Positions 1 to 13,029 of a stretch of DNA of 64,000 bases are shown here, one piece after another. The DNA is from Actinoplanes sp. M2I2 (GTDB lineage: Bacteria; Actinomycetota; Actinomycetes; Mycobacteriales; Micromonosporaceae). A model generated the notes under the pieces. It saw only the letters and a list, made by a program, of their open reading frames with translations. It ran no database searches and was not told the origin of the DNA. Position 1 is the first letter of the stretch. Every line of letters starts with the position of its first letter. Location of the stretch: the NCBI RefSeq assembly GCF_023544445.1, contig NZ_JALPVJ010000011.1, forward strand, positions 245,734 through 309,733, in the 5' to 3' direction. The position numbers and the translations under genes are program-made.

Positions 1-500
1 GACGAGCTCAGCCGGCGCGGCAGCAGCGGGGCGCCGCCGCCCAGGGTCACCGGGGCGACGCCCAGGATGATCTCGTCGAGCAGGCCCGCGTCGGCGAACG
101 TGGCGGCCAGCTCGCCGCCGCCGACGATCCAGACGTTGCGCCCGCCGGCGGCCGCCGTCATCGCCGCGTGCACCGGGCGCACGTCACCACGCACGAAATG
201 GACCGTGGAACCGGGCAGCGGCGGCAGGTCGCGGTGGGTGAACACCCAGCACGGCACGTCGCCGTAGTACTCCCGCCACTTCTGCGGCTGCTCGGCCAGT
301 CTCTCGTGCGCGAACACCCACTCGTACGTGGTGGCGCCCATGGCGAACGCGCCCACCCCGGCGAAGAAGGCCGCGAACGGCTCGGTGCCGGTGTCGTCGG
401 CGCGCCCGTCGCCGGTCTCGAAGAGCCAGTCGAGCGAGTTCTGCCGGTCGGCGATGTAACCGTCGATCGACGTGGCCGTGTAGTACTGCGTCTTCGGCAT
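1..500 (-). CDS. Dihydrofolate reductase family protein (RibD C-terminal domain), 3' end cut off by the window
   Basis: About 166 residues are visible. They begin MPKTQYYTATSIDGYIAD, the typical first strand and substrate loop of the RibD_C/DHFR-like fold. Further on, RNVWIVGGGELA is the glycine-rich nucleotide-binding turn, and ILGVAPVTLGGG is close to the usual C-terminus. Such proteins reduce pteridine- or riboflavin-like substrates with NAD(P)H, but the physiological substrate of this stand-alone subgroup is generally unknown. The ATG at 500 is chosen because the family motif starts there and a GAGAG lies shortly upstream. Perhaps 15-25 residues are missing beyond base 1. The next gene, pabB, ends 40 bases upstream on the same strand. 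The two may be cotranscribed, which would fit folate metabolism loosely, but that is inference. Confidence 0.85.
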   Translation of the reverse strand, partial: MPKTQYYTATSIDGYIADRQNSLDWLFETGDGRADDTGTEPFAAFFAGVGAFAMGATTYEWVFAHERLAEQPQKWREYYGDVPCWVFTHRDLPPLPGSTVHFVRGDVRPVHAAMTAAAGGRNVWIVGGGELAATFADAGLLDEIILGVAPVTLGGGAPLLPRRLSS

Positions 501-539
501 GCCCGGCACTCTCTCACCGGGATACGACAAGAACCGGGC

Positions 540-1787
540 TCAGGGAAGCACGGCGGCGGCGAGGGCGGTCCTGACCGGCGCCAGCTTCGCCTCCGCCTCG
601 GCCACCTCGGCCCACGGGTCGCTGTCCCAGGTGATGCCACCGCCGGCCCACGCGTGCACCCGCGACCCGTCCACCGCGACGGTACGGATGGTCAGCCCCA
701 GGTCGAGGTGGCCGGGCCCGACCCACCCGACCGCGGCCATGCTCACGCCCCGCCCGACCGGCTCGAGCCGCGCGATCTCGGCCAGCGCGGCGATCTTGGG
801 GGCCCCGGTCACCGATCCGCCCGGCACGAGCGCCCGCAGCAGCGAGGCCAGATCGAGCTCGCCCACGACCGGCGCCGACACCACCGACTCGGCCTGCCAC
901 AGACCCGACCACCGGCGTACGGCGAAGAGGTCCTCGACCTCGACCGGCCCCAGCCCGGGCAGCCGGGCCAGGTCGTTGCGGGACAGGTCGACGATCATCA
1001 CGTGCTCGGCGCGTTCCTTGGCCGACGCGAGCAGCTCCCGGCGGCCCAGCGCGGTGGCCGGGCGGGTCCCCTTGATCGGCCGGGTCACGACGCGGCCGTC
1101 GCGCACCTCGACGAGGGTCTCCGGCGAGGCGGTGGCCAGGGCCCAGCCGTCGCCGGCCAGCACGCCGCCGTAGCGGGCCCCGGGCAGCGCGGCCACCCGG
1201 CGCAGCGCGGGCAGCGGATCCCCGCCGTACGGCGCGCTGGCGTGCCCCACGACGTTGACCTGATAGACGTCGCCGCGCCCGATCGCCGCCCGCACGGCCC
1301 CGACCGCCGCGGCGTGGGCGGACGGGGTCCAGCTCGGCGTCCACTCCCCCAGGGTGAAATCCGGCCGGGCCGGCTCGGGGCGGTCGTCGCCGGGGACGTG
1401 TTCGTAGACCACGGCGTAGACGTCCGGGATCGACGGCACGGGCGAGGGCGCGCCCGGAGCGCCGCCGGCCATCACGGAACCGGCATCGGCCGATACGTAC
1501 AGTGCCGCTCCGCAGATCGAGCCAGCGCCGATCGGCCGGACGTGGTCAGCCGTTCGGCCAATGTTTCGCACGCTCAGTCCGTTGTCGGCCAGGAACTCGG
1601 AGACAAGCTCTGCGGGGTCGCCACCGTCACACCTGGACCAACGGAACCATGTTGACGCACGGTGACCGCCCTGGCAGGACCCCGGAGCACCCGGCGGAGC
1701 GACGAAGGGGGGTGCCGGGAAGTGGCCGATCGACCGGCTTCCGTGGACCATCGGAGACGAGGATTCTGTCAATGGCGACACCGTCAC
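540..1787 (-). CDS. pabB: Aminodeoxychorismate synthase component I (chorismate-binding enzyme)
   Basis: Converts chorismate and an amino donor to 4-amino-4-deoxychorismate for folate synthesis (or p-aminobenzoate-derived metabolites). Visible family marks are PIKGTRPA, DLSRNDLARLPG, and the C-terminal SVTGAPKIAALAEI followed by GWVGPGHLDLGLTIRT, all part of the chorismate-binding fold shared with TrpE and PabB. The length is short, as for many actinobacterial PabB proteins that lack a fused glutaminase. The start is uncertain. Similarity to the family begins only near GDPAELVSEFLADNGL (around 1610); the upstream in-frame ATGs at 1787 and 1751 add an unconserved Pro-rich stretch, and a GTG at 1571 is also in frame. 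No glutamine amidotransferase subunit gene is next to it. Confidence 0.88.
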   Translation of the reverse strand: MTVSPLTESSSPMVHGSRSIGHFPAPPFVAPPGAPGSCQGGHRASTWFRWSRCDGGDPAELVSEFLADNGLSVRNIGRTADHVRPIGAGSICGAALYVSADAGSVMAGGAPGAPSPVPSIPDVYAVVYEHVPGDDRPEPARPDFTLGEWTPSWTPSAHAAAVGAVRAAIGRGDVYQVNVVGHASAPYGGDPLPALRRVAALPGARYGGVLAGDGWALATASPETLVEVRDGRVVTRPIKGTRPATALGRRELLASAKERAEHVMIVDLSRNDLARLPGLGPVEVEDLFAVRRWSGLWQAESVVSAPVVGELDLASLLRALVPGGSVTGAPKIAALAEIARLEPVGRGVSMAAVGWVGPGHLDLGLTIRTVAVDGSRVHAWAGGGITWDSDPWAEVAEAEAKLAPVRTALAAAVLP

Positions 1788-1877
1788 CGGCTCGAACCGT
1801 CGTCGTTCGATTTGAGGTAACGTCCGTCACCGTCGTTGTGAGTCATCACACAAGCCCCCCGACCGGAGAAACACCTG

Positions 1878-2078
1878 ATGTGCCAGCACATGAACCCCTG
1901 CCCCACCGCCGAAGCCGTCGATCGTGAGGCCGCGCGGACCGTCGCGACGTGCCGCGAGCAGGGCTGGAGCCTCCTCTGCAACGGCGTCATCGTCTTCGAG
2001 GACACCGGTGAGATCCTGCCCGACGGCACCATGATCGAACCGCACCGCGGTCCGGCCCCGCACGCCCTCGCGGCCTGA
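1878..2078 (+). CDS. Small DUF5999 family protein
   Basis: A 66-residue protein starting MCQHMNPCPTAEAVDREAAR and containing GWSLLCNGVIVFEDTGE and LLPDG-like text. This matches the conserved actinobacterial DUF5999 family, whose members are of this size and begin with the same Cys-His/Cys pattern. Two Cys and a His near the N-terminus could hold a metal, but this is not shown. A GGAG lies about 12 bases before the ATG. It is divergent from pabB and convergent with gcvP. Function unknown. Confidence 0.85.
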   Translation: MCQHMNPCPTAEAVDREAARTVATCREQGWSLLCNGVIVFEDTGEILPDGTMIEPHRGPAPHALAA

Positions 2079-2232
2079 CGGGGAAGGACCTGAAAACCCC
2101 CGGAGAGTTCGACCCACATCACTACTCACCGTAGTTGAATGCATCCCCTGAGCCGGACGATTCCGACCCGGACGAAGCTAGCCGGATGTTCTACCCGCGC
2201 GGACAACGACGACACGCGCGACGCGGGACGAA

Positions 2233-2257
2233 GCGCGCCCCCGACCCGAGGGCGCGC
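2233..2257 (-). terminator. GC-rich hairpin after gcvP
   Basis: A perfect 8-bp inverted repeat (GCGCGCCC at 2233-2240, GGGCGCGC at 2250-2257) with a 9-nt loop lies 24 bases beyond the gcvP stop. There is no U-run, which is common for actinobacterial terminators. It may act in both directions, as the DUF5999 gene ends upstream on the other strand. Confidence 0.55.
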
Positions 2258-2280
2258 CCCATCGCTCATCCGAAACGCCC

Positions 2281-5085
<2,805 letters not shown>

Positions 5086-5159
5086 GACGGCTCCTAAGAG
5101 AGGTCGACAAGGCGGCCTCCCCCTCTGTCACGCCGCGCACGCACGAAAGCTTCAGAGTC

Positions 5160-5256
5160 GCTTGCCCACGCGGTCCTTTTGCCTGAGAGGTTCCGGGGAG
5201 GATTTGCCCCTTCGGCGCCGTCGCGAACCACTGAGATGCGATCGGTCTCTCCCGCA
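5160..5256 (-). ncRNA. Glycine riboswitch (gcvT-type aptamer) in the gcvP leader
   Basis: Read on the minus strand, the leader contains GGGAGAGACC, then GCGCCGAAGGGGCAAA-like core text, then CCCCGGAACCTCTCAGG followed by CAAAAGGACCG. These are the conserved strands of the glycine aptamer. Only one complete aptamer is visible. The following GGCAAGCGACTCTGAAGC could be a reduced second (ghost) element. It lies about 75-170 bases before the gcvP start and should switch gcvP on when glycine is plentiful, as known for this class. Confidence 0.9.
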
Positions 5257-5303
5257 TGGCTGGCAACCAACCTACCAGCGGCCATGTTTCCGACGCGTGT
5301 CTC

Positions 5304-5309
5304 TAGGGT
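5304..5309 (+). promoter_or_regulatory. -10 box for a leaderless aldo/keto reductase transcript
   Basis: TAGGGT is followed by 6 nt and the GTG start at 5316, the spacing expected when transcription begins at the start codon. Confidence 0.5.
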
Positions 5310-5315
5310 GGGGTT

Positions 5316-6311
5316 GTGATCTACACCCCCGCGGGCGACCGCTACGACACCATGCCCTACCGGCGGACCGGGCGCAGCGGCCTGCGCCTGCCCGTCATCT
5401 CGCTCGGCCTGTGGCACAACTTCGGCGACGAGCGGCCCTGGCAGCGCCAGCGCGACATCGTGCGCCGCGCGTTCGACCTCGGCGTCACCCATTTCGACCT
5501 GGCCAACAACTACGGCCCGCCGGCCGGCAGCGCCGAGAGCAACTTCGGCCGCATCCTCGCCACCGACCTCAAGGCCCACCGCGACGAGATCGTCGTCTCG
5601 ACCAAGGCCGGCTACCTCATGTGGCCCGGCCCGTACGGCGAGTGGGGCTCACGCAAATACCTGGTCAGCTCGCTCGACCAGTCCCTGCAGCGGCTCGGCC
5701 TGGACTACGTGGACGTCTTCTACCACCACCGGCCCGACCCGGACACCCCGCTCGAGGAGACCATGGGCGCGCTCGACGCCGTGGTCCGCGCGGGCAAGGC
5801 CCAGTACGTCGGCCTGTCCAACTACACCTCCGCGCAGACCGCCGAGGCCGCCGCCATCCTCTCCCGGCTGGGGACGCCGCTGCTGATCCACCAGCCGTCG
5901 TACTCGATCCTCAACCGCTGGATCGAGAAGGACAACCTGCTCGACACGCTGCAGGAGGCCGGCGCCGGCTGCATCGCCTACAGCCCGCTGCAGCAGGGCC
6001 TGCTCACCGACCGCTACCTCGGCGGCATCCCCGACGACTCCCGCGTGCGGACCAGCACCTTCCTCAACGAGAGCGACCTGGACAACCAGACCCTCGGACG
6101 GATTCACGCGCTCAACGACATCGCCCAGCGGCGCGGGCAGTCGCTGGCCCAGATGGCGCTGGCCTGGGCGCTGCGCGACGAGCGGATGACCAGCGTCATC
6201 ATCGGCGCCAGCAGCGTCGAGCAGCTCGAGAACAACGTCGCCACCATCGGCAACCTGTCGCTGAGCGCGGGCGAGCTCGGCGACATCGACGGGACCGTGC
6301 TCGACCTGTAA
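5316..6311 (+). CDS. Aldo/keto reductase of the L-glyceraldehyde 3-phosphate reductase (YghZ/Kv-beta) type
   Basis: A 331-residue (beta/alpha)8 NADPH-dependent oxidoreductase. Visible parts are MPYRRTGRSGLRLPVISLGL, the catalytic Asp/Tyr region THFDLANNYGPPAGSAE, the Lys strand VVSTKAGYLMW, the His region YVDVFYHHRPDPDTPLEET and the cofactor end SVIIGASSVEQLENN. The NNYGPPAGSAE and MWPGPYG text is typical of the E. coli YghZ subgroup, which reduces glyceraldehyde-3-phosphate and methylglyoxal-like aldehydes. The GTG start lies exactly 6 nt after TAGGGT, so the transcript is probably leaderless. It is divergent from the riboswitch-controlled gcvP. Confidence 0.92.
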   Translation: MIYTPAGDRYDTMPYRRTGRSGLRLPVISLGLWHNFGDERPWQRQRDIVRRAFDLGVTHFDLANNYGPPAGSAESNFGRILATDLKAHRDEIVVSTKAGYLMWPGPYGEWGSRKYLVSSLDQSLQRLGLDYVDVFYHHRPDPDTPLEETMGALDAVVRAGKAQYVGLSNYTSAQTAEAAAILSRLGTPLLIHQPSYSILNRWIEKDNLLDTLQEAGAGCIAYSPLQQGLLTDRYLGGIPDDSRVRTSTFLNESDLDNQTLGRIHALNDIAQRRGQSLAQMALAWALRDERMTSVIIGASSVEQLENNVATIGNLSLSAGELGDIDGTVLDL

Positions 6312-6342
6312 ATCGCTTCCCCGGGGCCGATAGCCTCAGTTC

Positions 6343-7005
6343 ATGATCGAGAACATGATCCTCGGGGTCGTGGTCGGATCGCGCGCCTACGGACTCGACG
6401 GGCCCGGCTCCGACCACGACCGCCGAGGCGTGTTCGCCGCGCCGACCCGGGCCTTCTGGTCGCTGGACAAGCCGCCCACCCACTTCGACGGGCCCCTGCC
6501 CGAACAGTTCTCGTGGGAGATCGAACGCTTCTGCACGCTCGCGCTGCAGGCCAACCCGACCGTGCTCGAGGTGCTCTGGTCCCCGCTGGTCGAGGTGCTG
6601 ACCCCCGACGGCTCGGAACTGCTGGCGGTACGGTCGGCCTTCCTCTCCCGCAAGGTCGCCGCGACCTACGGGGAGTACGCCCGCGACCAGCTCACCCGCG
6701 TCGCCGCCCGCCGCGACCGCACCGGCGAGACGAACGGGAAGCAGGCCATGCACATGATCCGCCTGCTGCTGGCCGGCGCACACGTGCTGCGCACCGGCGA
6801 GGTGCTGGTCGACGTGCGCCCGATGCGCTCCCGGCTGCTCGACGTCCGCAACGGCACGATGCCGTGGGAATCGGTCACCGCCTGGGCCGGCGACCTGCGC
6901 GGCGAGCTGGCCTCGGCCCTGGACACCACCGGCCTGCCCGCGGACCCGGACCGCGCGGCGATAGATCAACTGCTTCTGGGCGTACGGGAGAGGGGCTTGA
7001 CGTGA
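6343..7005 (+). CDS. Nucleotidyltransferase, COG3541/YcgL-like (first of a pair)
   Basis: A 220-residue protein of the DNA polymerase beta-type nucleotidyltransferase superfamily. The signature VVVGSRAYGLDGPGSDHDRRG (about residues 9-28) gives the GS-x(n)-DxD metal/nucleotide site. Downstream, ANPTVLEVLWSP, YARDQLTRVAAR and HMIRLLLAGAHVLRTGE are the helical parts usual for COG3541 proteins. The target that is nucleotidylated is not known for this family. The ATG is 6 nt after TAGCCT, suggesting a leaderless message. Its stop overlaps the GTG start of the next nucleotidyltransferase by 4 nt (GTGA), so the two are translated together. Confidence 0.82.
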   Translation: MIENMILGVVVGSRAYGLDGPGSDHDRRGVFAAPTRAFWSLDKPPTHFDGPLPEQFSWEIERFCTLALQANPTVLEVLWSPLVEVLTPDGSELLAVRSAFLSRKVAATYGEYARDQLTRVAARRDRTGETNGKQAMHMIRLLLAGAHVLRTGEVLVDVRPMRSRLLDVRNGTMPWESVTAWAGDLRGELASALDTTGLPADPDRAAIDQLLLGVRERGLT

Positions 7006-7754
7006 CGACAGTCGTTCCGCAGTGGTCGGCCGAGGTGGTGGCCGAACTGCCGTACCCGGTGGTGTTCGCGACGGTGAGCGGGGCCCACCTGTACGGGTTC
7101 GCGTCCGTCGACTCCGACCTCGACCTGCGCGCCGCCCACGTGCTGCCGGCCGCCGAAGTGGTCGGCCTGCGCGTCGGACCCGAGACGCTGACGACCAGCG
7201 GCGTCCGCGACGGCGTGGAGCTCGACGTCGTCAGCCACGACCTGCGCAAGTTCGCCCGCCTGCTGAACAGCCGCAACGGCTACGTCCTGGAGCAGTTGCT
7301 GTCGCCGCTCGTGGTCACCACCGGGCCGCTGCACGAGCAGCTCGTCGCGCTGGCGCCGGCGTTCGTGACGTCCGGGCACGCCCAGCACTACCTCGGCTTC
7401 GCCGCGTCGCAGGAGCGGCTGTTCGACAAGACCGGGCGGCTCAAGGCGGCGCTGTACTGGCTGCGGGTCCTGCTGACCGGGCAGCACCTGATGCGCACCG
7501 GTGAGCTGGAGACCGACCTCGCGGTGCTGGGCACCTCCGTGCCGTACGTGCCGGAACTGATCGCCCTCAAGCGGTCGGCCGAGAAGGCGCCCTTCCCGGC
7601 CGGGCTGGAGGAACGGCTGCGCTCGGACGCGGCCGTGCTGCGGGCCGGGCTGGAGGAGGCTCGCGACGCCTCTGCCCTGCCCGCGTACCCGGAAGAGTCC
7701 GCCGTGGCCGCGTTGAACGACCTCGTGGTGCGCACCCGCCTGTCCACTGTGTGA
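7002..7754 (+). CDS. Nucleotidyltransferase, COG3541/YcgL-like (second of a pair)
   Basis: A paralogue of the preceding gene, 250 residues from the GTG at 7002. The active-site strand is ATVSGAHLYGFASVDSDLDL, with DLDL giving the DxD pair. GYVLEQLLSPLVV and KAALYWLRVLLTGQHLMRTGE align with the same segments of the first copy. It has a longer C-terminal helical part (SAEKAPFPAGLEERLRSDAA). The 4-nt overlap with the upstream gene implies coupled translation and probably a heteromeric or sequential function. Both copies keep the two acidic residues, so neither looks like a dead subunit. Confidence 0.82.
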   Translation: MTTVVPQWSAEVVAELPYPVVFATVSGAHLYGFASVDSDLDLRAAHVLPAAEVVGLRVGPETLTTSGVRDGVELDVVSHDLRKFARLLNSRNGYVLEQLLSPLVVTTGPLHEQLVALAPAFVTSGHAQHYLGFAASQERLFDKTGRLKAALYWLRVLLTGQHLMRTGELETDLAVLGTSVPYVPELIALKRSAEKAPFPAGLEERLRSDAAVLRAGLEEARDASALPAYPEESAVAALNDLVVRTRLSTV

Positions 7755-7877
7755 TCGTCGCGTCGTCGCCGGTCAATTGCCGTGTGATCGTCGCCGAAGG
7801 CGTCGTTCCGTGGTGTGCGGCTCCGCCGCTAAGGCATCCTAGGAGGCTAGGAACTCGGTTTGAGCAGCGTGTCGGTT

Positions 7878-7883
7878 TACGCT
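7878..7883 (+). promoter_or_regulatory. -10 box for a leaderless start at 7890
   Basis: TACGCT, 6 nt before the ATG. It supports the shorter start of the small protein. Confidence 0.5.
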
Positions 7884-7889
7884 GATCGC

Positions 7890-8246
7890 ATGTCCGCCGT
7901 TGCTGAGGTCGCCGTCCACCTCTCCCGGCCCCACCGGCCGGTCCTGGTGGCCGGCACGTTGGGTGAGCTGTGCGGGCCCACCGCGGGGCTCGTCGAGCTT
8001 CCGTTGCGGTTGTGGTGGGGCCCGCAGCGGGCGTTCGACCTGGCCGAGCCGACCATGCTCGCCTGGATGTACGAGAACGTGCTCCGCGAGGCCATCCGCG
8101 TCGAGGAGCTGCGCACCCACCTGCACGGGCCGACCCTGGTGCGGGTGTGGCCCGAGCTCAACCTGCCGCGCGGCGTGCGCGCCGCCTGGGAGGCCCGGCA
8201 CGGCCGCCTGCGCCACGCCGCGAGGCTGGCCGACGCCGTCGCCTGA
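7890..8246 (+). CDS. Conserved small protein next to an AbiEii-like nucleotidyltransferase; possible antitoxin or partner
   Basis: A 118-residue protein starting MSAVAEVAVHLSRPHRPVLV, with GLVELPLRLWWGP and NLPRGVRAAWEARHGRLR. No catalytic motif was recognised. The ATG at 7890 is preferred over the in-frame start at 7860 because it lies 6 nt after TACGCT. The gene sits 28 bases before an AbiEii-type nucleotidyltransferase, the usual order for antitoxin then toxin. It does not show an obvious winged-helix AbiEi sequence, so the antitoxin role is only suggested by position. Confidence 0.68.
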   Translation: MSAVAEVAVHLSRPHRPVLVAGTLGELCGPTAGLVELPLRLWWGPQRAFDLAEPTMLAWMYENVLREAIRVEELRTHLHGPTLVRVWPELNLPRGVRAAWEARHGRLRHAARLADAVA

Positions 8247-8262
8247 GCCGCGCGCCCGGCGC

Positions 8263-8268
8263 TACCCT
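8263..8268 (+). promoter_or_regulatory. -10 box for a leaderless AbiEii-like gene
   Basis: TACCCT ends 6 nt before the GTG at 8275. A promoter here would let the nucleotidyltransferase be made independently of the upstream gene. Confidence 0.45.
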
Positions 8269-8274
8269 GACGCG

Positions 8275-8919
8275 GTGGCGAGCGTCGACGACTTCTACTC
8301 CGACGTGGCCCGCATCGCGCTGGCCGTGGCCGACAAGCACGGGTTCGTCCTCGGCGGCGGCTTCGCCTGGCTGGTCAGCGGGCTCGTCCAGCGCCCGACC
8401 GAGGACGTCGACCTGTTCACCGACACCGCCGGCGGGGTGGCCGCGGCGGCCGGCGAGGTCTCCACCGCCCTGCGCGAGGCCGGCTACCGGGTCGTCCGCG
8501 AGGAGGGCGACGAGCTCTTCGAGGGCATGGACGAGGACCTGCAGGAGTTCCTGGTCGCCACCGACAAGCGGGCCCTGCGGCTCACGCTGTGCCGGCTCGA
8601 CCGTTCCAAGAAACCGGTCGTCATGGAGCTCGGCCCGGTCATGCACCTCGACGACCTGGTCGCCACCAAGGTCGCCGCGCTGGTCAACCGGCGCGAGGTG
8701 CGCGACTACATCGACGTGGCGGCCGCGCTCGATCGCTATCCGCTGGAGCGGCTGCTGGCCCTGGCCCGCGCGGCCGACCCGGCGCTCGACCCGGAAGATG
8801 TGGCCGACGCCGGGCGTTATCTCGATCGGCTGAGCGACGCGCGGTTCGCGCTCTACGGCCTCACCGTGGATCAGATCGCCGAGCTGCGGCAACGCCTCGG
8901 GCAATGGCCACGTCACTGA
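8275..8919 (+). CDS. AbiEii/AbiGii toxin-family nucleotidyltransferase
   Basis: A 214-residue protein from the GTG at 8275. FVLGGGFAWLVSGLVQRPTE followed by DVDLF gives the AbiEii motif I (GG...R.T.D.D). HLDDLVATKVAALVNRREVR followed by DYIDVAAAL is the K..AL..R...RD..D motif seen in the family. Known AbiEii members use nucleotides to modify RNA (for example tRNA acceptor stems in the mycobacterial MenT group) and arrest growth, held in check by an antitoxin. All key acidic residues are present. TACCCT lies 6 nt before the GTG, so it has its own leaderless start although it follows the small gene closely. A housekeeping role cannot be excluded. Confidence 0.78.
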   Translation: MASVDDFYSDVARIALAVADKHGFVLGGGFAWLVSGLVQRPTEDVDLFTDTAGGVAAAAGEVSTALREAGYRVVREEGDELFEGMDEDLQEFLVATDKRALRLTLCRLDRSKKPVVMELGPVMHLDDLVATKVAALVNRREVRDYIDVAAALDRYPLERLLALARAADPALDPEDVADAGRYLDRLSDARFALYGLTVDQIAELRQRLGQWPRH

Positions 8920-8956
8920 TCTCAGGAAAGCGCGGCATCCATATAGTGAACGCATC

Positions 8957-11445
8957 ATGACGCTGACCGACCGCCTCCCGGGCACCACCGATCCCGACGC
9001 CGTCTTCGACGCCTTCCAGAAGTGGGCGACCGAGCAGGGCCTGGCCCTCTACACCCATCAGGAAGAGGCGCTGATCGAGATCGCCACCGGGGCGAACGTC
9101 ATCCTCAACACCCCGACGGGGTCGGGCAAGAGCCTGGTCGCGACCGGCGCGCACTTCGTCGCGCTGGCCGACGGCCGCACCACCTTCTACACCGCACCGA
9201 TCAAGGCCCTGGTCAGCGAGAAGTTCTTCGCGCTGTGCGCGGTCTTCGGCGCCCACAACGTCGGCATGCTCACCGGCGACGCCAACGTCAACGCCGACGC
9301 GCCGATCATCTGCTGCACCGCCGAGGTGCTGGCCAACCTGGCGCTGCGCGAGGGCGCGGACGCCGACGTCGGCCAGGTCGTCATGGACGAGTTCCACTTC
9401 TACGCCGAGCCCGACCGGGGCTGGGCCTGGCAGGTGCCGATCATCGAGCTGCCGCAGGCCCAGTTCATCCTCATGTCCGCGACCCTCGGCGACACCACCC
9501 GCTTCGTCGACGACCTGTCCCGGCGCACCGGCCGGCCGACCGCCGTCGTGGCCAGCGTCGAGCGGCCCGTCCCGCTTCTGTTCTCGTACGCGATGACGCC
9601 GTTGCACGAGACGATCGAGGAGCTGCTGCAGACCAAGCAGGCGCCGGTCTACATCGTGCACTTCACCCAGGCGGCCGCCCTGGAACGGGCGCAGTCGCTG
9701 ATGAGCATCAACATGGCCACCCGGGCGGAGAAGGACGCGATCGCCACCGCCATCGGCGGCTTCCGGTTCACCGCCGGGTTCGGCCGGCAGCTGTCCCGGC
9801 TGGTGCGGCACGGCATCGGCGTGCACCACGCGGGCATGCTGCCGAAATACCGCCGCCTGGTCGAGACGCTGGCCCAGGCCGGGCTGCTCAAAGTCATCTG
9901 CGGCACCGACACGCTCGGCGTCGGCATCAACGTGCCCATCCGCACGGTGCTGTTCACCGGTCTGTCCAAGTACGACGGGGTCAAGACCCGCCTGCTCAAG
10001 GCCCGTGAGTTCCACCAGATCGCCGGGCGGGCGGGCCGGGCCGGGTACGACACGCTGGGCACGGTCCTCGTGCAGGCACCCGAGCACGTGATCGACAACG
10101 AGCGGGCGCTGGCCAAGGCGGGCGACGACCCCAAGAAACGGCGCAAGGTCGTCCGCAAGAAGCCGCCGGAGGGTTCCATCGGCTGGGGCCAGCCCACGTT
10201 CGACCGGTTGGTGTCGGCCGATCCCGAACCACTGACCTCGTCGTTCCAGGTGTCGCACGCGATGCTGCTCAACGTGCTGGCCCGCGGCGGCGACCCGTTC
10301 CAGGCGATGCGCCACCTGCTCACCGACAACCACGAGGAGCCGGCCGCCCAGCGGCGCCACATCCGCCGGGCCATCGCCATCGCCCGCGCCCTGATGGCCG
10401 GCGGGGTCATCGAGCGTACGGAGGACGGGGTCTACCGGCTCACCGAGGACCTGCAGCTCGACTTCGCGCTCAACCAGGCGCTGTCGCCGTTCGCGCTGGC
10501 CAGCCTGGAGCTGCTCGACCGCGAGGCGCCCGACTACCCGCTCGACGTCGTGTCGGTCATCGAGTCGACGCTGGAGGACCCGCGGCAGGTGCTCTCGGCG
10601 CAGCGGCAGAAGGCCCGCGGCGAGGCCGTGAACGCGATGAAGTCCGAGGGCATCGAGTACGAGGAGCGGATGACGCTGCTCGAGGACGTCACCCACCCCC
10701 GGCCGCTGCTCGAGATGCTCGAGGCGGCGTACGAGACCTACCGGCGCGGCCACCCGTGGGTCGCCGACTACGAGCTCAAGCCCAAGAGTGTCGTCCGGGA
10801 CATGTACGAGCGGGCGATGACCTTCACCGAGTACGTGTCGTTCTACGGGCTGTCCCGCTCCGAGGGCCTGGTGCTGCGCTACCTGGCCGACGCGTTCCGG
10901 GCGCTGCGCCAGACCGTCCCCGAGGACGCCCGCACCGAGGAGCTGACCGACCTCATCGAGTGGCTGGGCGAGCTCGTCCGGCAGGTCGACTCCAGCCTGC
11001 TCGACGAGTGGGAGCGGCTGCGCAACCCGGGCGCCGACGTCGAAGAGGTCCGCATCGACGACAAGCCGCCCGCGGTCACCCGCAACACCCGCGCGTTCCG
11101 GGTGCTGGTGCGCAACGCCCTGTTCCGCCGGGTCGAGCTGGCCGCGCTGCGCCGCTACACCGACCTGGGCGAGCTCGACGGCGAGTCGGGCTGGACGGCC
11201 GGCCGCTGGCAGGACGCGATCGAGGACTACTTCGACGAGTACGACTCGCTCGGCACCGGCCCGGCCGCCCGCGGCCCGGCTTTCCTGCACATCGACGCCG
11301 GCCCGACCGCCTGGGTCGTCCGGCAGGTCTTCGAGGACCCCGAGGGCGACCACGACTGGGGCATCGAGGCCACCGTCGACCTGGCCGCCTCCGACGAGAT
11401 CGGCGCGGCGGCGATCGTCGTGACCGCGGTCGGCCCGCACTCGGC

Positions 11446-11449
<4 letters not shown>
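8957..11449 (+). CDS. Ski2-like DEAD/DEAH-box RNA helicase with C-terminal DUF3516 domain
   Basis: 830 residues. The superfamily 2 motifs appear in order: Walker A TPTGSGKS (52-59), TAPIKALVSEK (Ia), VVMDEFHFYAEPDRGW (II, with DEFH as the box), LMSATLGDTTRF (III), GTDTLGVGINVPIRTVLF (V) and HQIAGRAGRAGYDT (VI). The C-terminal third, with HPWVADYELKPKSVVRDMYE and FRVLVRNALFRRVELAALR, fits DUF3516. This actinobacterial family is presumed to act in RNA turnover, but is poorly studied. The ATG lies 9 nt after TATAGT. Its stop overlaps the GTG of the sensor kinase by 4 nt, tying an RNA helicase to a two-component system in one transcript. Confidence 0.93.

Positions 11450-13025
<1,576 letters not shown>

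Positions 13026-13029
<4 letters not shown>

Noticed and set aside
168..1655. Long open frame of 495 codons antisense to pabB
   Set aside because: It is a GC-rich shadow of pabB and the DHFR-like gene; it has no family content and the minus-strand frames carry clear motifs.
7755..7889. Possible small RNA or terminator between the nucleotidyltransferase genes
   Set aside because: There are repeated TGTGATCGTCG and a CCTAGGAGGCTAGG element, but no stable hairpin with the right position could be settled by eye.
8861..11440. 859-codon open frame opposite the helicase
   Set aside because: Shadow of a helicase gene with all its motifs in order.
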